DNA of 64,000 nt from Azolla caroliniana (taxonomy: Eukaryota > Polypodiophyta): NCBI GenBank assembly GCA_043228905.1, contig JBHGNT010000020.1, forward strand, positions 7,254,001 through 7,318,000. The letters run 5' to 3'. Position numbers and translations under genes: made by a program. The notes under the pieces are model-generated. The model did not search any database, was not told the DNA's origin, and worked only from the letters and a program-made list of their open reading frames with translations. This document shows, in pieces, positions 44,346 to 54,535 of this stretch. Every line of letters begins with the position of its first letter. The first letter of the stretch is position 1.

Positions 44346-47310
44346 TGCACATCCACTGGTATGTGCCAAGAAAGGAGAAGAGGTGAGATTTTTCGTCCAT
44401 GGTGATAAAACCGAGGTCCGTTGTGTCCTCGTTGGCCTTGCTCGAGTTCGTTTTACATTTCGAGGACGCCCGTCCCTTCCACACGAACCGTCATAGCATC
44501 CTGTTCCACCGTATCCGTCACACGTCCTCGAGCCGACGGCTCCAACCGATCCACCACGTCCACCGTGTGTCCCCGAAACATCGACTCCATCCGAACCGCC
44601 ATATCCACCGCACGCGCCTTCCTCCCCGTTCGGTCCTCCCGAACGCCATTGCCGATCCGGTCACTCTTTCTTTGTCCGCCACGTAGGTCCTCCGATTAGG
44701 CCCTCAGTCACCCCGTTTGCTCGCCGGATTCCGCCCCTCGCGTACCGCTTGTGTTCTATCTCCGGCTCGATCCTCTCTTCATCTCGAACACCTCGTGCCA
44801 ATTCCCTCCGTTCCGCACTCACCTTTCGTAGGCTCTTTCTGTGTGCCCTTGTTGTCTCCCGAACATGCGCTCAATCTTCGGTCCCTCGGCGACCTCATTA
44901 CGCGCTCCTCACTTCTCCTTTGCTCGTCGTGCTCTCTCACCGTAGAGCGTACCGTCATCCCGACCACCATGTCAGTGTCCTTCGCGACTCCCGTTACCGC
45001 TTCATCCCGACTCTCGTCCTCTTGGCCCGCTTGGCCTCGCATGCCTTCCGGGACGCTGCACTTCCTCTTCCCGGCGCATAGCCCGTTGCTCTCCACGCAC
45101 CTCCTTCGATTCTCAAGACATAGCCTTCCATGCTCGCCGATCATCCGCCGATACCGGCACCTCACCACTCCGTCTCTCGCCATGTGCATTCCTCACAAAG
45201 GCTCGTATGTCCTCCGAGTGCACTCCCGATCTCTCCGATTGCACTCCGGATTCCTCCCTTTTCGTGCCGCGTATGTTCCTCCTTTGGTTTTATCGTCTCC
45301 GCATGCCGAACACCTCGGCATGTCGACTCTTCCTACTCCGCGCTTGCCTTCCATAGGCTCTTCTCGTGCGCCGATGTTGTCCCCCGAATATGCGCTCATT
45401 CTTTGGCCCTTAGGAGACCCCATTCCGCGTTCCTTGCCTCTCCTTTGCTCGTCATGCTCTCTCGCCATAGAGCATACTGTCATCCCGACCTCCGTGTCGG
45501 TGTCCCTCGAGGCTCTCGTTATCGCCTCGCCTTGACTTGCGCCCTCTTGGCCCACTTGGCCTTGCATGCCCTCCGGGAAGCCGCCACTTTGTCTCTCCCC
45601 GGTGCATAACTCTTTGCTCTCCGTGCACCATCCTCCACTTTCGTCGTTCATCCGCCGATCCCGGCAACTCACCGCTCCGTCTCTTGCAGCGTGCTTACCT
45701 CTCAAAGGCTCGACCGGTCCGCCATTGTCGGTCACTCATTGCCGCTCTTCCGGCTGCATACTTGCTTCTTGGCCATTCGCCGGCCGTAGTGCATGCTCCG
45801 TTTTCCGCCATAGTGCGTACTTCATATTACGCGCCTCGTCCGTCGTAGACCCTACCTCCGCGTCGGTCTCTTCGTCCGTCGTTGCCGTAGCCCCTTCCGA
45901 CTCCGGCTTGCCGTCTTGGTCGTGCTTGTCCGTCTTCACGCACCGGGTACCCATTCTGGTAGCCTCATCCATTCCGGTCTCCGACTCCTCGCCGCCACCC
46001 GTCGTCTCTCCGGTCTTATGTTGATCTGCAACCGCCGAAGTCTCAAGGATAGATGTGGAGGGCTCCTCTCGCTCTTGGCCTCCCACCGAGTCATACTCCT
46101 CGCGCATGCTTGGCCTCCTTCTCGCGCTCACCGGCTCCCACCGGGTGTTGTGGCTCGTTCACCTCGACCTCCAATCATGCCGACTTATGTTGATCTGCAA
46201 CCGCCGAAGTCTCAAGGATAGATGTGGAGGGCTCCTCTCGCTCTTGGCCTCCCACCGAGTCATACTCCTCGCGCATGCTTGGCCTCCTTCTCGCGCTCAC
46301 TGGCTCCCACCAGGTGTTGTGGCTCGTTCACCTCGACCTCCAATCATGCCGACTTAGCCTTCGCCTAGATCGGTCTTGGCCGATCCAGTTCCGGTTTGGT
46401 CGGCTCCCTTCCGTAATCGTGACCAGCCGGTACATGTTTGTCTGAAAAAATCCGGCCTTGCCGGCTCTTCTCCGGTTCGGGCCCGGTTGACCGAACCCCG
46501 CTCCAATCTTCTTCCGCGTCGTCTTCCGGTCGTGTCGGATTATCGACCGGTTCATCTTCCGGTCGGGTCGGTTCCTGACTCTCTCCTCTTTGCCGCTCCC
46601 GACCTCTCCGTTGGTCCTCTCGTACATGCCCGTTCCAGGCCTCGCATCCTCATCTTCGTACGTGCTCGCTCCGGGCCACGCCTCTTCACGGCCACCACCC
46701 TTCTCTCCGGTCTTATGTTGGCATTCGAGCGCAATTGCCGTAGTCTCCGGCCCCGGTGTCGAGGGGTCTCTCCTCCGTCCACTATGACCTTCCTCATCGT
46801 TGTTTTGATCGTCCGCTCTGCCGCCGCCACCTTCCGTCTCTCCTGTCTCACGTGGGCTTTCGGGGCCGACCGCCGAAGTCTCTACAATAGGTGTGGGAAA
46901 AGTCTCGGTACCATCACTCGCCGATGTCATGTTTGTAGCCACCTTCGCTTGGACGCCATGGTCCGTGGCTATCTCGTCCCCGGTTACGCAAGCCTCAATT
47001 ATGCTTGCTACCTCCTCGTCCTCGTCCTCATCTCGGTTGCCCGCCTTGCCGTCGCCACCGCCCGTCGCTCTAGGACTCACGTCGGCACTCGGGCCGACCG
47101 CCGGAGCCTCTAGGACCGGTGTGGGTAAGGACCCGGCACCACCGCTCGTTGTGTCCGTAGCCGCCTCCGTCCGGACATCATTGTCCGCGGCTACCCCGCT
47201 TCTAATCGCGCAAGCCTCGGTTACGCTTGCTGCCGTCTCTTCCATGTCGTCGTCTCGGTTGCCCGCCTTGCCACCGCCACCACCCGTCGCTCTAGGTCTC
47301 ACGCTGGCAC
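44346..47310 (-). pseudogene. Repeat-rich coding-like interior of element E
   Basis: On the minus strand several long open stretches (47302-46328, 46131-45736, 45735-45193, 45189-44779) encode low-complexity charged protein: repeats of PxxExxAVGP, RATGGGGGKAGNRD and EHDEQRR/GMTV. Two ~0.5-kb units are tandem duplicates at protein level (ARDGVVRCRYRR and ARDGAVSCRDRR). A 169-bp DNA tandem repeat sits at 46015-46352. Plus-strand ORFs across it are shadows. It may be an expanded gag tail with no enzyme. I infer no function. Confidence 0.5.
46015..46352. repeat. 169-bp tandem duplication in element E
   Basis: Two near-identical copies starting CTTATGTTGATCTGCAACCG at 46015 and 46184. The length is not a multiple of three, so it shifts frames. 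Confidence 0.85.
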
Positions 47311-47331
47311 TCGGGCCGACCGCCGGAGCCT

Positions 47332-48145
47332 CTAGGACCGGTGTGTGTAAGGTCGCGGCACCGCCGCTTGTCTCCTCCCCACTTTATATTTCGGGCCGCC
47401 ATGTCCCGAATGCGTAGTTACCGGCCTCCATGGTTGTCCCTTCACTGCAAGGCAAGAGGGTCGCTTGCTCCACACCCTCTCCCATGTCGCCGTCGCACGC
47501 TCTTTCGGCCTCCGTATAGGGCCCGCCCCGTCTTCTATGCTTAGGGAGGCTTCTTCCTCTGCATCCTCCAATCGCCTTCGGCCCGACTCCATAATAAGCC
47601 CTTCTTCGGCTTCGATTTTCCCCTTCACAAGCTCACATGCCTCCAGTACCAATGCCTCTAGGTCGTACTCCTCCGGTTGATTGCGCATCGAGCTCTCTTC
47701 CGATGGTAGTGCGTAGCCACTCACCGCCCTTTCTTCTCCGCCGCTCGTGGGCCATGTTGTTGCCAACCGCTCCCCATCGGGTTGCCGGCATACCCACTCC
47801 GGTTTCGCGTATCCGTATGTGTCCAATAGAGCTCCCTCGAAGGACTCCCATGACTCGTGAGCTTCTCGTAGCTCCTTGACGTCCTTGTGCACCGATACGG
47901 CCGCCACTCGCGGAAAATACTCTATTCGCATCGCCTCGTCCACGCCCCCTTTTGCCATCTCGGCCTTGTAGGCTCCCAAAAATTTTGGGACCTCATTCCC
48001 ATTGAACCGGCCGACTCAATCGACCACCCTTTCGATAGCTTGTTGAGCCGCATCTCGCTTCGCCATCTTCCATCCGGCTTCCATCACGATCTTTGCCATC
48101 ATCTCCTCAAAGTTGAAGTCTTCTTCCATCTCCATGCTCCCTTGC
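47332..48145 (-). pseudogene. Gag of element E
   Basis: The ORF is preceded by the tRNA-Trp primer site. It reads MEMEEDFNFEEMMAKIV near 48140, then after a stop near 48015 continues MGAYKAEMAKGGVDEAMRIE, EYFPRVAAVSVHKDVKELRE and WESFEGALLDTYGYAKPEWV. The AYK.EM, W..FE..LL..YG and later acidic parts match the gags of G1 and F. No CCHC zinc knuckle is seen downstream. It would supply or recruit capsid protein. Confidence 0.7.
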
Positions 48146-48150
48146 CGCCC

Positions 48151-48168
48151 TTCACGTCGGGTTCACCA
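48151..48168 (-). promoter_or_regulatory. Primer-binding site, tRNA-Trp type (E)
   Basis: Minus strand TGGTGAACCCGACGTGAA, identical to the G1 site, 4 nt from the LTR end at 48173. Confidence 0.8.
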
Positions 48169-48172
48169 AATA

Positions 48173-48702
48173 TGTCGCGTTGTTACGCGCGTGCGTGTAG
48201 GAAGAGGCGGGACCACGGGGGTCTTGGACTAGGGAGTAGAGGAGAAAGAATAATATATGTTTAGAAGCTTAGCTTAAGAGGAGAAGAAGAAAGAATAAGA
48301 TCACCACATAGAAGGAGAGATCGGCGGAGGTAAGATACTCAACAAGATATATTAAAACAAACAAATGATTACAACAATGGTGGCCGCATGGGCCGCACCA
48401 AACGACTATGAGAAAACCCTAACCGAAGACGAATAAGGAAATCTTAAACGAAACCCTAAACCTAAAACGGTAAGAACTCTAGACTAAGTGGTATACCTCT
48501 CACACGCAAAATAGGCAACCCCTTCATAAGTGACCCCTCCCTTCCTTTTATAGCCCAAGGAGGGAGGGACCTTACAATGTGGGATAAAATTTCCCCTCTT
48601 ATTTCTATAGACCATTTCCTAGTAATACATGTGCAAATGGTGCACACCATCGATTTGCCTATTCCACCCCGTTTCCGCCTATGGACGAAAATCTTCACGA
48701 CA
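48173..48702 (-). repeat. 5' LTR of element E
   Basis: TGTCGCGTTG to CTTCACGACA on the plus strand. It differs from the 43801 copy mostly by transitions, including CpG changes. Confidence 0.9.
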
Positions 48703-48761
48703 GTGGTGAGCATGATTCACCATGAACCGGAGAAGGAACAACATACATCACCATGTCTTCA

Positions 48762-48967
48762 GACGCAGCTACAGCATGAAGAGCGGTTTATCCTGGGCTA
48801 GACTTAGCCACAAACATAGAGTGTCTGTACCGGAACACTTCTCCAAAGGGGTGGTTAGGAGATGGACGCAGCTACAGCATGAAGAGCGGTTTATCCTGGG
48901 CTAGACTTAGCCACAAACATAGAGTGTCTGTACCGGAACACTTCTCCAAAGGGGTGGTTAGGAGATG
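48762..48967. repeat. 103-bp tandem duplication at the C / LTR-G junction
   Basis: Two copies (48762-48864, 48865-48967) starting GACGCAGCTACAGCATGAAG and ending GGTTAGGAGATG. Each spans the last bases of the C extra ORF and the start of the family-G LTR. Confidence 0.9.
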
Positions 48968-49362
48968 GATGTTATCCAATATTTATCCGATTTTGGTTCG
49001 ACTATATTTTTGGATGTTTTTGTATTACTTATTAAGTATAACACGTGTAAGATTAAGAATTAAAGCACCAAACAGCAAGTACACAATGAATAACAATTAA
49101 GAACAAAACACATTAATCTCATATTACTTCCATTAATCATTTACATAGATTCGGAATCCTTTTATAGCCATCCCATAAGAATTACAAAACAGTACCTTAT
49201 CGGCTACCGACTCTCAATCGGTGCAGTTCTGGATCGGTACAACTATACGGATCCGTCTGTTCATATAATATTACTTAAGCAATAATTATGCTACTAATTT
49301 AACATTATATTCTGACTCGTCCCCGTCCATATTACTCGTCCGGATCATACTCTAGGCCAACA
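48888..49362 (-). repeat. LTR of family G, minus orientation
   Basis: The right end AGGCCAACA and the left GGTTTATCCTGGGCTAGACT match the solo LTR at 60896-61255 (TGTTACTTCTGGGCTGGACT to AGGCCAACA). A minus-strand TATA (GGCTATAAAAGGATTCC, near 49155) gives the orientation. Left is element C and right is the gag of F, so no target duplication is found. Recombination between LTRs may have joined C to F. Confidence 0.65.
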
Positions 49363-49996
49363 CGGGTGTCGTACCGGTTTGAAGGACCAGCCCCTCCGGC
49401 CTTCCCGACACGCTTATCTTCAACTAGAACCTCATAGTTCTGGAAAATCGCTTCCGTGAAACCGGTCTGCTCCTCCATTGGATCACTCCATACGGTGACC
49501 TCCCGGACCCGCCTCTCTGTGTGGTCCACTTCCTCCTTCTTTAGCTTCTTCCAAGAGAAGCATCCAGCACCTCCAACCAAAATCTGGTGTCGGTTGCGGA
49601 GTTGGTGCCCTTCTCTCCTCCTACCTAGATCCCTGCCAACGCCTAGTAGTGAACAATCTCTGCATGTCACACCACAACTTCCTCCATCAGTCTTTTCATG
49701 TTACCTCATCTGGTGTTCATCTCAAGGGGCCTTCACGTGTTGCTCGTGTGTACTCGATCGTTCCAAAGGTACACCACGATGTTCTTTAGCGCATCAACAA
49801 AGTCGGTGAAGTCTCTCTGGATGTGGCCGACCCTGTCGCACCACATGCATCTCGGGTCATTCGGAGGGCGCCAACCATGCGATTGACCCCCTCCTTCCCT
49901 TCAAGCTTGAGAGGTCTAGAGATCGTGCACCATCTTCATCAGCTCTTCCAGAGTTGCGCCACCAAATGGTCCCTCGACCACGTTGGTCGGAACTGG
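49363..49996 (-). pseudogene. Gag 3' part of element F
   Basis: Minus strand: CMWCDRVGHIQRDF, a CCHC knuckle whose last Cys is Phe, near 49830-49870, then WSDPMEEQTGFTEAIFQNYE and VLVEDKRVGKAGGAGPSNRY. It matches the post-knuckle part of G1. It is separated from the gag 5' part by the LTR at 49997-50854 and truncated by LTR G at 49362. Confidence 0.75.
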
Positions 49997-50854
49997 TGTC
50001 GTGAAGGATTTGCTTCACGATATGAAAATAAACTTAAATATTGTATTCAGTAATCTTATAAACCACAACCTTATAAACCAAGCACAAAGTAAATACCACT
50101 AGGCTACGTTATTTATTTTTGAAATATTCTAAAGAATGTGCTTCATGATATAAGAATGAACCTAAATATTATATTGAGTAAATTTGAGAGACTTGAACCC
50201 TCAACCTTGTATACCAAGCACAAAGTATGCACCACTAAGCTAAGTTATTTGTTTCAAAAACATATTTCCATCACTATACTTACTTATTCCATTTCTATTT
50301 CATACATGGGAGCTCAAATCAGCATGATGACTATCATGCATCACATGTAATGCATGTGCGCCAAATGGTGATCATGCATCACATGAAATTCATGCATGTC
50401 ATGCATGTCATGCTCCCACACATTACCATATGGATGACAATACTTATATAAAGAGGGGGAAGGAAAAGAAGAAGGGGAAGGAAGAGAAAGTTAAAAAATA
50501 ATATAATAAACAAACTAGCTCATTTGTGAAGTTTTTTATCTCTCAACACTTAAGGTGAGGGCTCAAGTCGGAATTTGGAAGAGAAAAGGTTCATCTTGCG
50601 ATGAAGCATTGTAAAGTTGGTAACATCTTGTATTCTTAATATAAATCATGCTCATATCATATACTTTTGCTTCTGAAATCATACATTCTCTGTCTATTAT
50701 CTATGCTCGTCTCTCTCTCACACATTACTTTTAACTCTTCTTCTTCCTATTCTTAATCTTTCTCACATCAACGCATAAGCCTTATACAAAATTTAGTCAA
50801 TTGTCTTTAACCTTAGTCCCTGTGACTTCGCCGCACAAACCACAACTACCCTGA
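49997..50854 (+). mobile_element. Solo LTR in the gag of F (858 bp)
   Basis: TGTCGTGAAGG to CCCTGACA, with flanks CTGG / CTAG (3 of 4 match). A plus-strand TATA box TATATAAAG (50455-50463) gives plus orientation. It holds two tandem copies of a tRNA-like module on the minus strand (50010-50128 and 50137-50258) and a near-terminal hairpin (CGTGAAG/CTTCACG, 50000-50019). Confidence 0.7.
50188..50246 (-). other. tRNA-like module in the LTR at 49997, antisense
   Basis: The minus strand reads TAACTTAGCTTAGTGGTGCA (A-box-like) and CAAGGTTGAGGGTTCAAGTC (B box GGTTCAAGTC). A more decayed sister copy lies at about 50065-50110. Confidence 0.5.
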
Positions 50855-51586
50855 CACTAGGCCTGACTCAAGCCACCTTCTTATCTCTTCAGACCAAGTC
50901 AAAATCTCCTCCGACCTCTTCCCGGCAGTCGGGCCGGTCGTCGACGACCTCGCGTCGTTCCATTCGTGTTGTTTGTAGAAACGGCTACAAACCCTTTTGA
51001 CCACAACCCAATCGGTCATGAGCCCTTCATCCGTCTCCAAGAGGAGACTAGCCTTCTCCCGATCAAGTGGATCAACCGACTTGATAAATAATAGAACCTT
51101 GCTCGTATCGAGCACGGTCTAGTCTAACACTGAGAGTTGAGCGAATCGTTTTTCAAACTCCAAGAGGTGCACTAATGTATTCCTCCCTTTCCGGACTCTC
51201 AACCCATTCCATGAACTCCTTCTTCGACAACCAGAGCGAGTCGTTGAAGCCATACCTCTCGAGGAGCCGTCCCTCAAACTTCGACCAATTCCAACAATTA
51301 GCTTGGACCTCGGACACTTCCGTGTGGATGCTCGGCGTCACAACCCATGGGAATCCGGACAACTATCTGTCCTCTGGGATGTCCCTCATTATCATTTCCG
51401 CCCTATAGGCCTCCATGTAGCTTGTCACGTACTTTCCATTAAATCAGCCTATCGTGTCGACTATCATTTCGATGGCCTTGTCGAGGCCACCTGCGCTTTC
51501 CCACGCATTCACTAGATGGTTAACGGCCACCGCCATTTCCTCCACAAGTTTGCTTCCCCTCATTTTGGATTCCTTTGCCACCCCCC
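50855..51586 (-). pseudogene. Gag 5' part of element F
   Basis: Downstream of the PBS on the minus strand: helical segments with IEMIVDTIG and MEAYRAEMIMRDIPED, then CWNWSKFEGRLLERYGFNDS, SKKEFMEWVESPEREEY, and after a stop LLFIKSVDPLDREKASLLLE and TDWVVVKRVCSRFYK. The last block parallels LYFLKAVDIKDRRELGTLLE and VDWIAVKRACNRLDK of G1. Stops and frameshifts occur at about 51125, 51365 and 51440. Capsid protein of an inactive element. Confidence 0.8.
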
Positions 51587-51604
51587 TTCACATCGGGTTC
51601 ACCA
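51587..51604 (-). promoter_or_regulatory. Primer-binding site, tRNA-Trp type (F), one mismatch
   Basis: Minus strand TGGTGAACCCGATGTGAA. It differs from E and G1 by one C-to-T change and is 4 nt from the LTR start. Confidence 0.75.
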
Positions 51605-51608
51605 AAGA

Positions 51609-52551
51609 TGTCCCAAAAATTTTGCATGTGTGTGTCGGAACGGGGTGGGACCACCGGGTTCTTGAACGAAGGAGCTGGTAAGAGAGAGTGAAGTGTTTAT
51701 CTGGATCGATCTCCGAATATCTTCACCGGTACATGGTCCGGGCACGTAACCATTCGGGTTCTGGTCACTTGAAGCCAGATGATAAGCAGACACACTCAGA
51801 TGCACATGGGCTCAGACGCACGAATTGTTCTAGATCAGATATGGGACACTCAAACGCTCGAACTGTTCTGACATGCAAACAGTTCCAAGCCTATCACTGG
51901 GTAACAACGATGAGCTAAATGGCTCAGATGCTCGAGTACACACGCAGGTGAGAGGGAATAGAGACGAGAACACGCGTAGAGATAGAGATGCACACAACGA
52001 CACAGAGAATTTTGGATACAACAAGGATAATCGATTAGTCTGTGATAGAGGAAGATACACCCAGACTCGGCCGGTAACAGAGCTTCGAGCTCTTCACACA
52101 CCCACACCTGACTAATGAGCCTCTGGTCGGGTGCACACGGGTTTCCTACGTGAGCAAAGGCCTTACCGAAACCTAACGAATGTACAGAACAGAAAACCGA
52201 AAGCCTGTAGAGCTCAATCCGACAGCACTTCGTTCTCCAAACGATGGATCCCTTTACAACAGTTCAAACCTCCCTTTCTATAGCACAAGGGGAGGTCGTT
52301 ACATCATTAGTTAAGGACAACTGATTCTATCAGCGATCCTCCCCCCTCGTTTTCCTTCCTGCGTACTTCTATTCCTCTCGATTTGTGGATCATTAAAGTA
52401 CCATCCAAATCACACTATCTAGTACATATTAGTCCTAGAATATTTACAATGTTTTATGTACATGTAAGGCCTCGTTCATGTGCATCCTTGCACACCCTTG
52501 TTCACACGCATCTGCCTCCCTTTTCTCCTATGGTCAGAATCCTTCACGACA
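51609..52551 (-). repeat. 5' LTR of element F (943 bp)
   Basis: Plus-strand TGTCCCAAAAATTTTGC to CCTTCACGACA. It has the GGGACCACCGGGTTCTTG box near the U5 end and a minus-strand TATA (GCTATAGAAAGGGAGG, near 52280). It borders what seems to be the LTR of D on the right. Confidence 0.75.
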
Positions 52552-53209
52552 CCGTCATGTCAGATGTAGCCGGTCCTTGCAATCGACTCCTCTTGACATC
52601 CTACTCCCTGGCTCGCTTTCCACGTCCAGTCTGTGTTATCCGTGGGCCAGCAAGAACAAAATGTGAAAACGACCATGGAGGACAAAGGTGAAAGGGACAC
52701 TTAGGACGAATGTGAAAAGACCAAAAGGAGCCGCACACTATCAACTGAAGGTAGAAGCCGAATATCGAGGAGTGGTTGGGAAGCACCAAGCAAAGGAAAG
52801 GCTATATAATTGAGAAGGGGTGAATACAGAAGGGGGGGGGGGGGGGGTACCAGAGCATATACAAAATAGGAGTCCCTAGAACCAACTTAGCCTAGTTCTA
52901 GATTAGTACTGAGTGAGTAAGCAATACCGATTCTACTTGGTCATTGTATATGTATCTTAAAATACATGTTGCAGTAATCAAATACATATATACTTGTGTC
53001 AATCTCTATGTTTGTCTCATTTTCGATCTATCTCTACTTGCTTACGTTTGGTCTATAAGGCATATGTACCAATTGGTTGTGGCAGTGTTAATCTAAATCG
53101 GTCATAACGATCAAACCCCTACTCGGGCTCCTACTCCCTACGCACCACGATTCCTTGACCCGATTACTCAGTAGGAGTAATCGAAGGTGTTCTCTAGGAG
53201 GGAGCAACA
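52552..53209 (+). repeat. Probable 5' LTR region of element D
   Basis: The right edge is TAGGAGGGAGCAACA, 5 nt before the PBS. It contains a TATA box (CTATATAATTG, 52802-52812) and a 16-G run (52832-52847) where the transcript would start. The left edge is uncertain because F's LTR ends at 52551. No matching 3' LTR was recognised. Confidence 0.5.
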
Positions 53210-53214
53210 CAATT

Positions 53215-53230
53215 TGGCACGCCCGGTTCA
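53215..53230 (+). promoter_or_regulatory. Candidate primer-binding site of element D
   Basis: TGGCACGCCCGGTTCA follows the LTR end. It starts with TGG as tRNA sites do. I cannot assign the tRNA. Confidence 0.5.
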
Positions 53231-53277
53231 CATTGTGAGGCCACAGCAAATAACATGTAGGAGAAACCCCATCTGCC

Positions 53278-54430
53278 ATGACGGCACCCACCCGAGGCAC
53301 ACGCACTCGACTAATGTCCCGACGTGCCGACCAAGCTGAAGGCACTTCCGAATCAACTCTCACAGAGACATCACCACCGCATCAATCACCGCCGCTAGCG
53401 TCAGACACCCACTCAATTGCGGGTCCCGACCCCACCTCATCTGGTAGCACCTCCGAAGTGAACCAAACTGAAGAAAACCCCTTCCCAGTGATATCGGAAG
53501 ACCCTGACTTCGGCACGATGCCGTATCAGTATTAGAGATACACATATAGCCCTAATGCGAAGTCACACATTCGATCTTTCTTGTCCACTTGGCAAGCAAA
53601 CCATTCGACACAATGCTTGACCACTACCGAGGCCAAATCATCGAAAATCACAAACGGAGTTCACATTATCCCTTGAGTGGCCAACAACATGTTGGTACTC
53701 CTGGCATGATTTGGGGGAGTTCTCTAGCTTTCAAGACGTTTGTGATCGCATCCTCCCGTTGTTCCATCGGGAAATAGCCAAGCAGGAATTACTCCGCCAA
53801 TTTTACGTAGTCGCACAAGAGCCGAACGAAACGGTTCCACAATTCATGATTCTCTTTCAGGACCTATACCAACAGCTCTCCTAGGATGTCTTAGCTGACC
53901 ATCTGAAAGACACTTTCCTCGTGGGTCTACGAGAGCCTCTCCGCACCACCTTAGCTCTCGTCGACTTATCTCAACAAAAGATCGAGCAAGTTGTCGATCG
54001 CGTACTCACCATGAACAAGGCCCAAAATAGCAGCTCCTTTACGATGAGCTCTCTCCAAGGCGCCTTGTCGACATAAGAGGAAGCCCTATTCTGGCAAGCT
54101 ATGCAATGCACTACATGCTTGAATCCTGGCCACTCGGTAGTAGACTACACGTTGTGTCCACATTGCCTAATCTACCTTTCCTGAGATCACACAGTGGAGC
54201 AATGTGAATACAATATGCTCAATCGCATTGTCGTCGCCCTGGTCAGGCAGATCGAGCCCCGTCGCGATCATTCCCGACATGATGATCATGCCAGACCATC
54301 ACCCCAATTTCGGGACGCCGAGCGACCTCGTTGCGACGATTGCTATCGGCCAGAGGAGGATAATTATCAGCTAGTGGAGGACCACTAGAGGCGAACGGAG
54401 GACCATTATCATTACGACTATGATCATGCC
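53278..54430 (+). pseudogene. Gag of element D
   Basis: Starts MTAPTRGTRTRLMSRRADQA, a low-complexity Ser/Thr/Pro leader of 85 residues. After stops and frame changes the capsid-like part reads DVCDRILPLFHREIAKQELL, QEPNETVPQFMILFQDLYQQ, HLKDTFLVGLREPLRTTLAL and QQKIEQVVDRVLTM. It continues with CTTCLNPGHSV and a CPHC cluster, then an Arg/Asp/His-rich tail. The LKDTFLVGLREPL type of motif is common in gypsy gags. At least four breaks are visible. Confidence 0.75.
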
Positions 54431-54535
54431 GACGATTATGAGCCTAGATACTATCCTGACCGACAGTAGGACCGATGACATCCCCATAATAATCATGGTC
54501 CCAATAATCGCCAACAAGGCAATAATCGGCACCCC

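Larger units (their letters stand above)
43801..48702 (-). mobile_element. Non-autonomous gag-only gypsy element E (4902 bp)
   Basis: Two LTRs (43801-44329 and 48173-48702, about 20 differences) flank a GC-rich interior with a tRNA-Trp primer site and a gag-like ORF but no protease, RT or integrase motif. The 4-bp flanks are GCGG and GTGG (one mismatch). The polypurine tract is GGTGGGGGCGGA (minus, 44330-44345). LTR ends, PBS and gag link it to G1 and F, whose enzymes could have moved it. Confidence 0.85.
39316..49362 (+). mobile_element. Degenerate gypsy element C (pol, extra ORF), interrupted by E
   Basis: Plus-strand relative of element D: protease-RT linker, RT, RNase H, integrase, GPY/F domain and an extra ORF, with many stops. 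gag and protease are missing at the 5' end. The E element (43801-48702) lies inside the extra ORF. A short C tail follows (48703-48784) and then a minus-oriented LTR of family G (to 49362), beyond which the sequence belongs to F. Confidence 0.75.

Noticed and set aside
44399-47417. Long plus-strand ORFs (up to 272 residues) in element E.
   Set aside because: They lie opposite the gag-side minus frame in GC-rich repetitive DNA, have Ser/Arg/Pro-rich composition and match no domain. They are shadows.
49993-50858. A clean target duplication around the LTR at 49997.
   Set aside because: Flanks CTGG and CTAG match at only three of four bases, so I call it likely but unproven.
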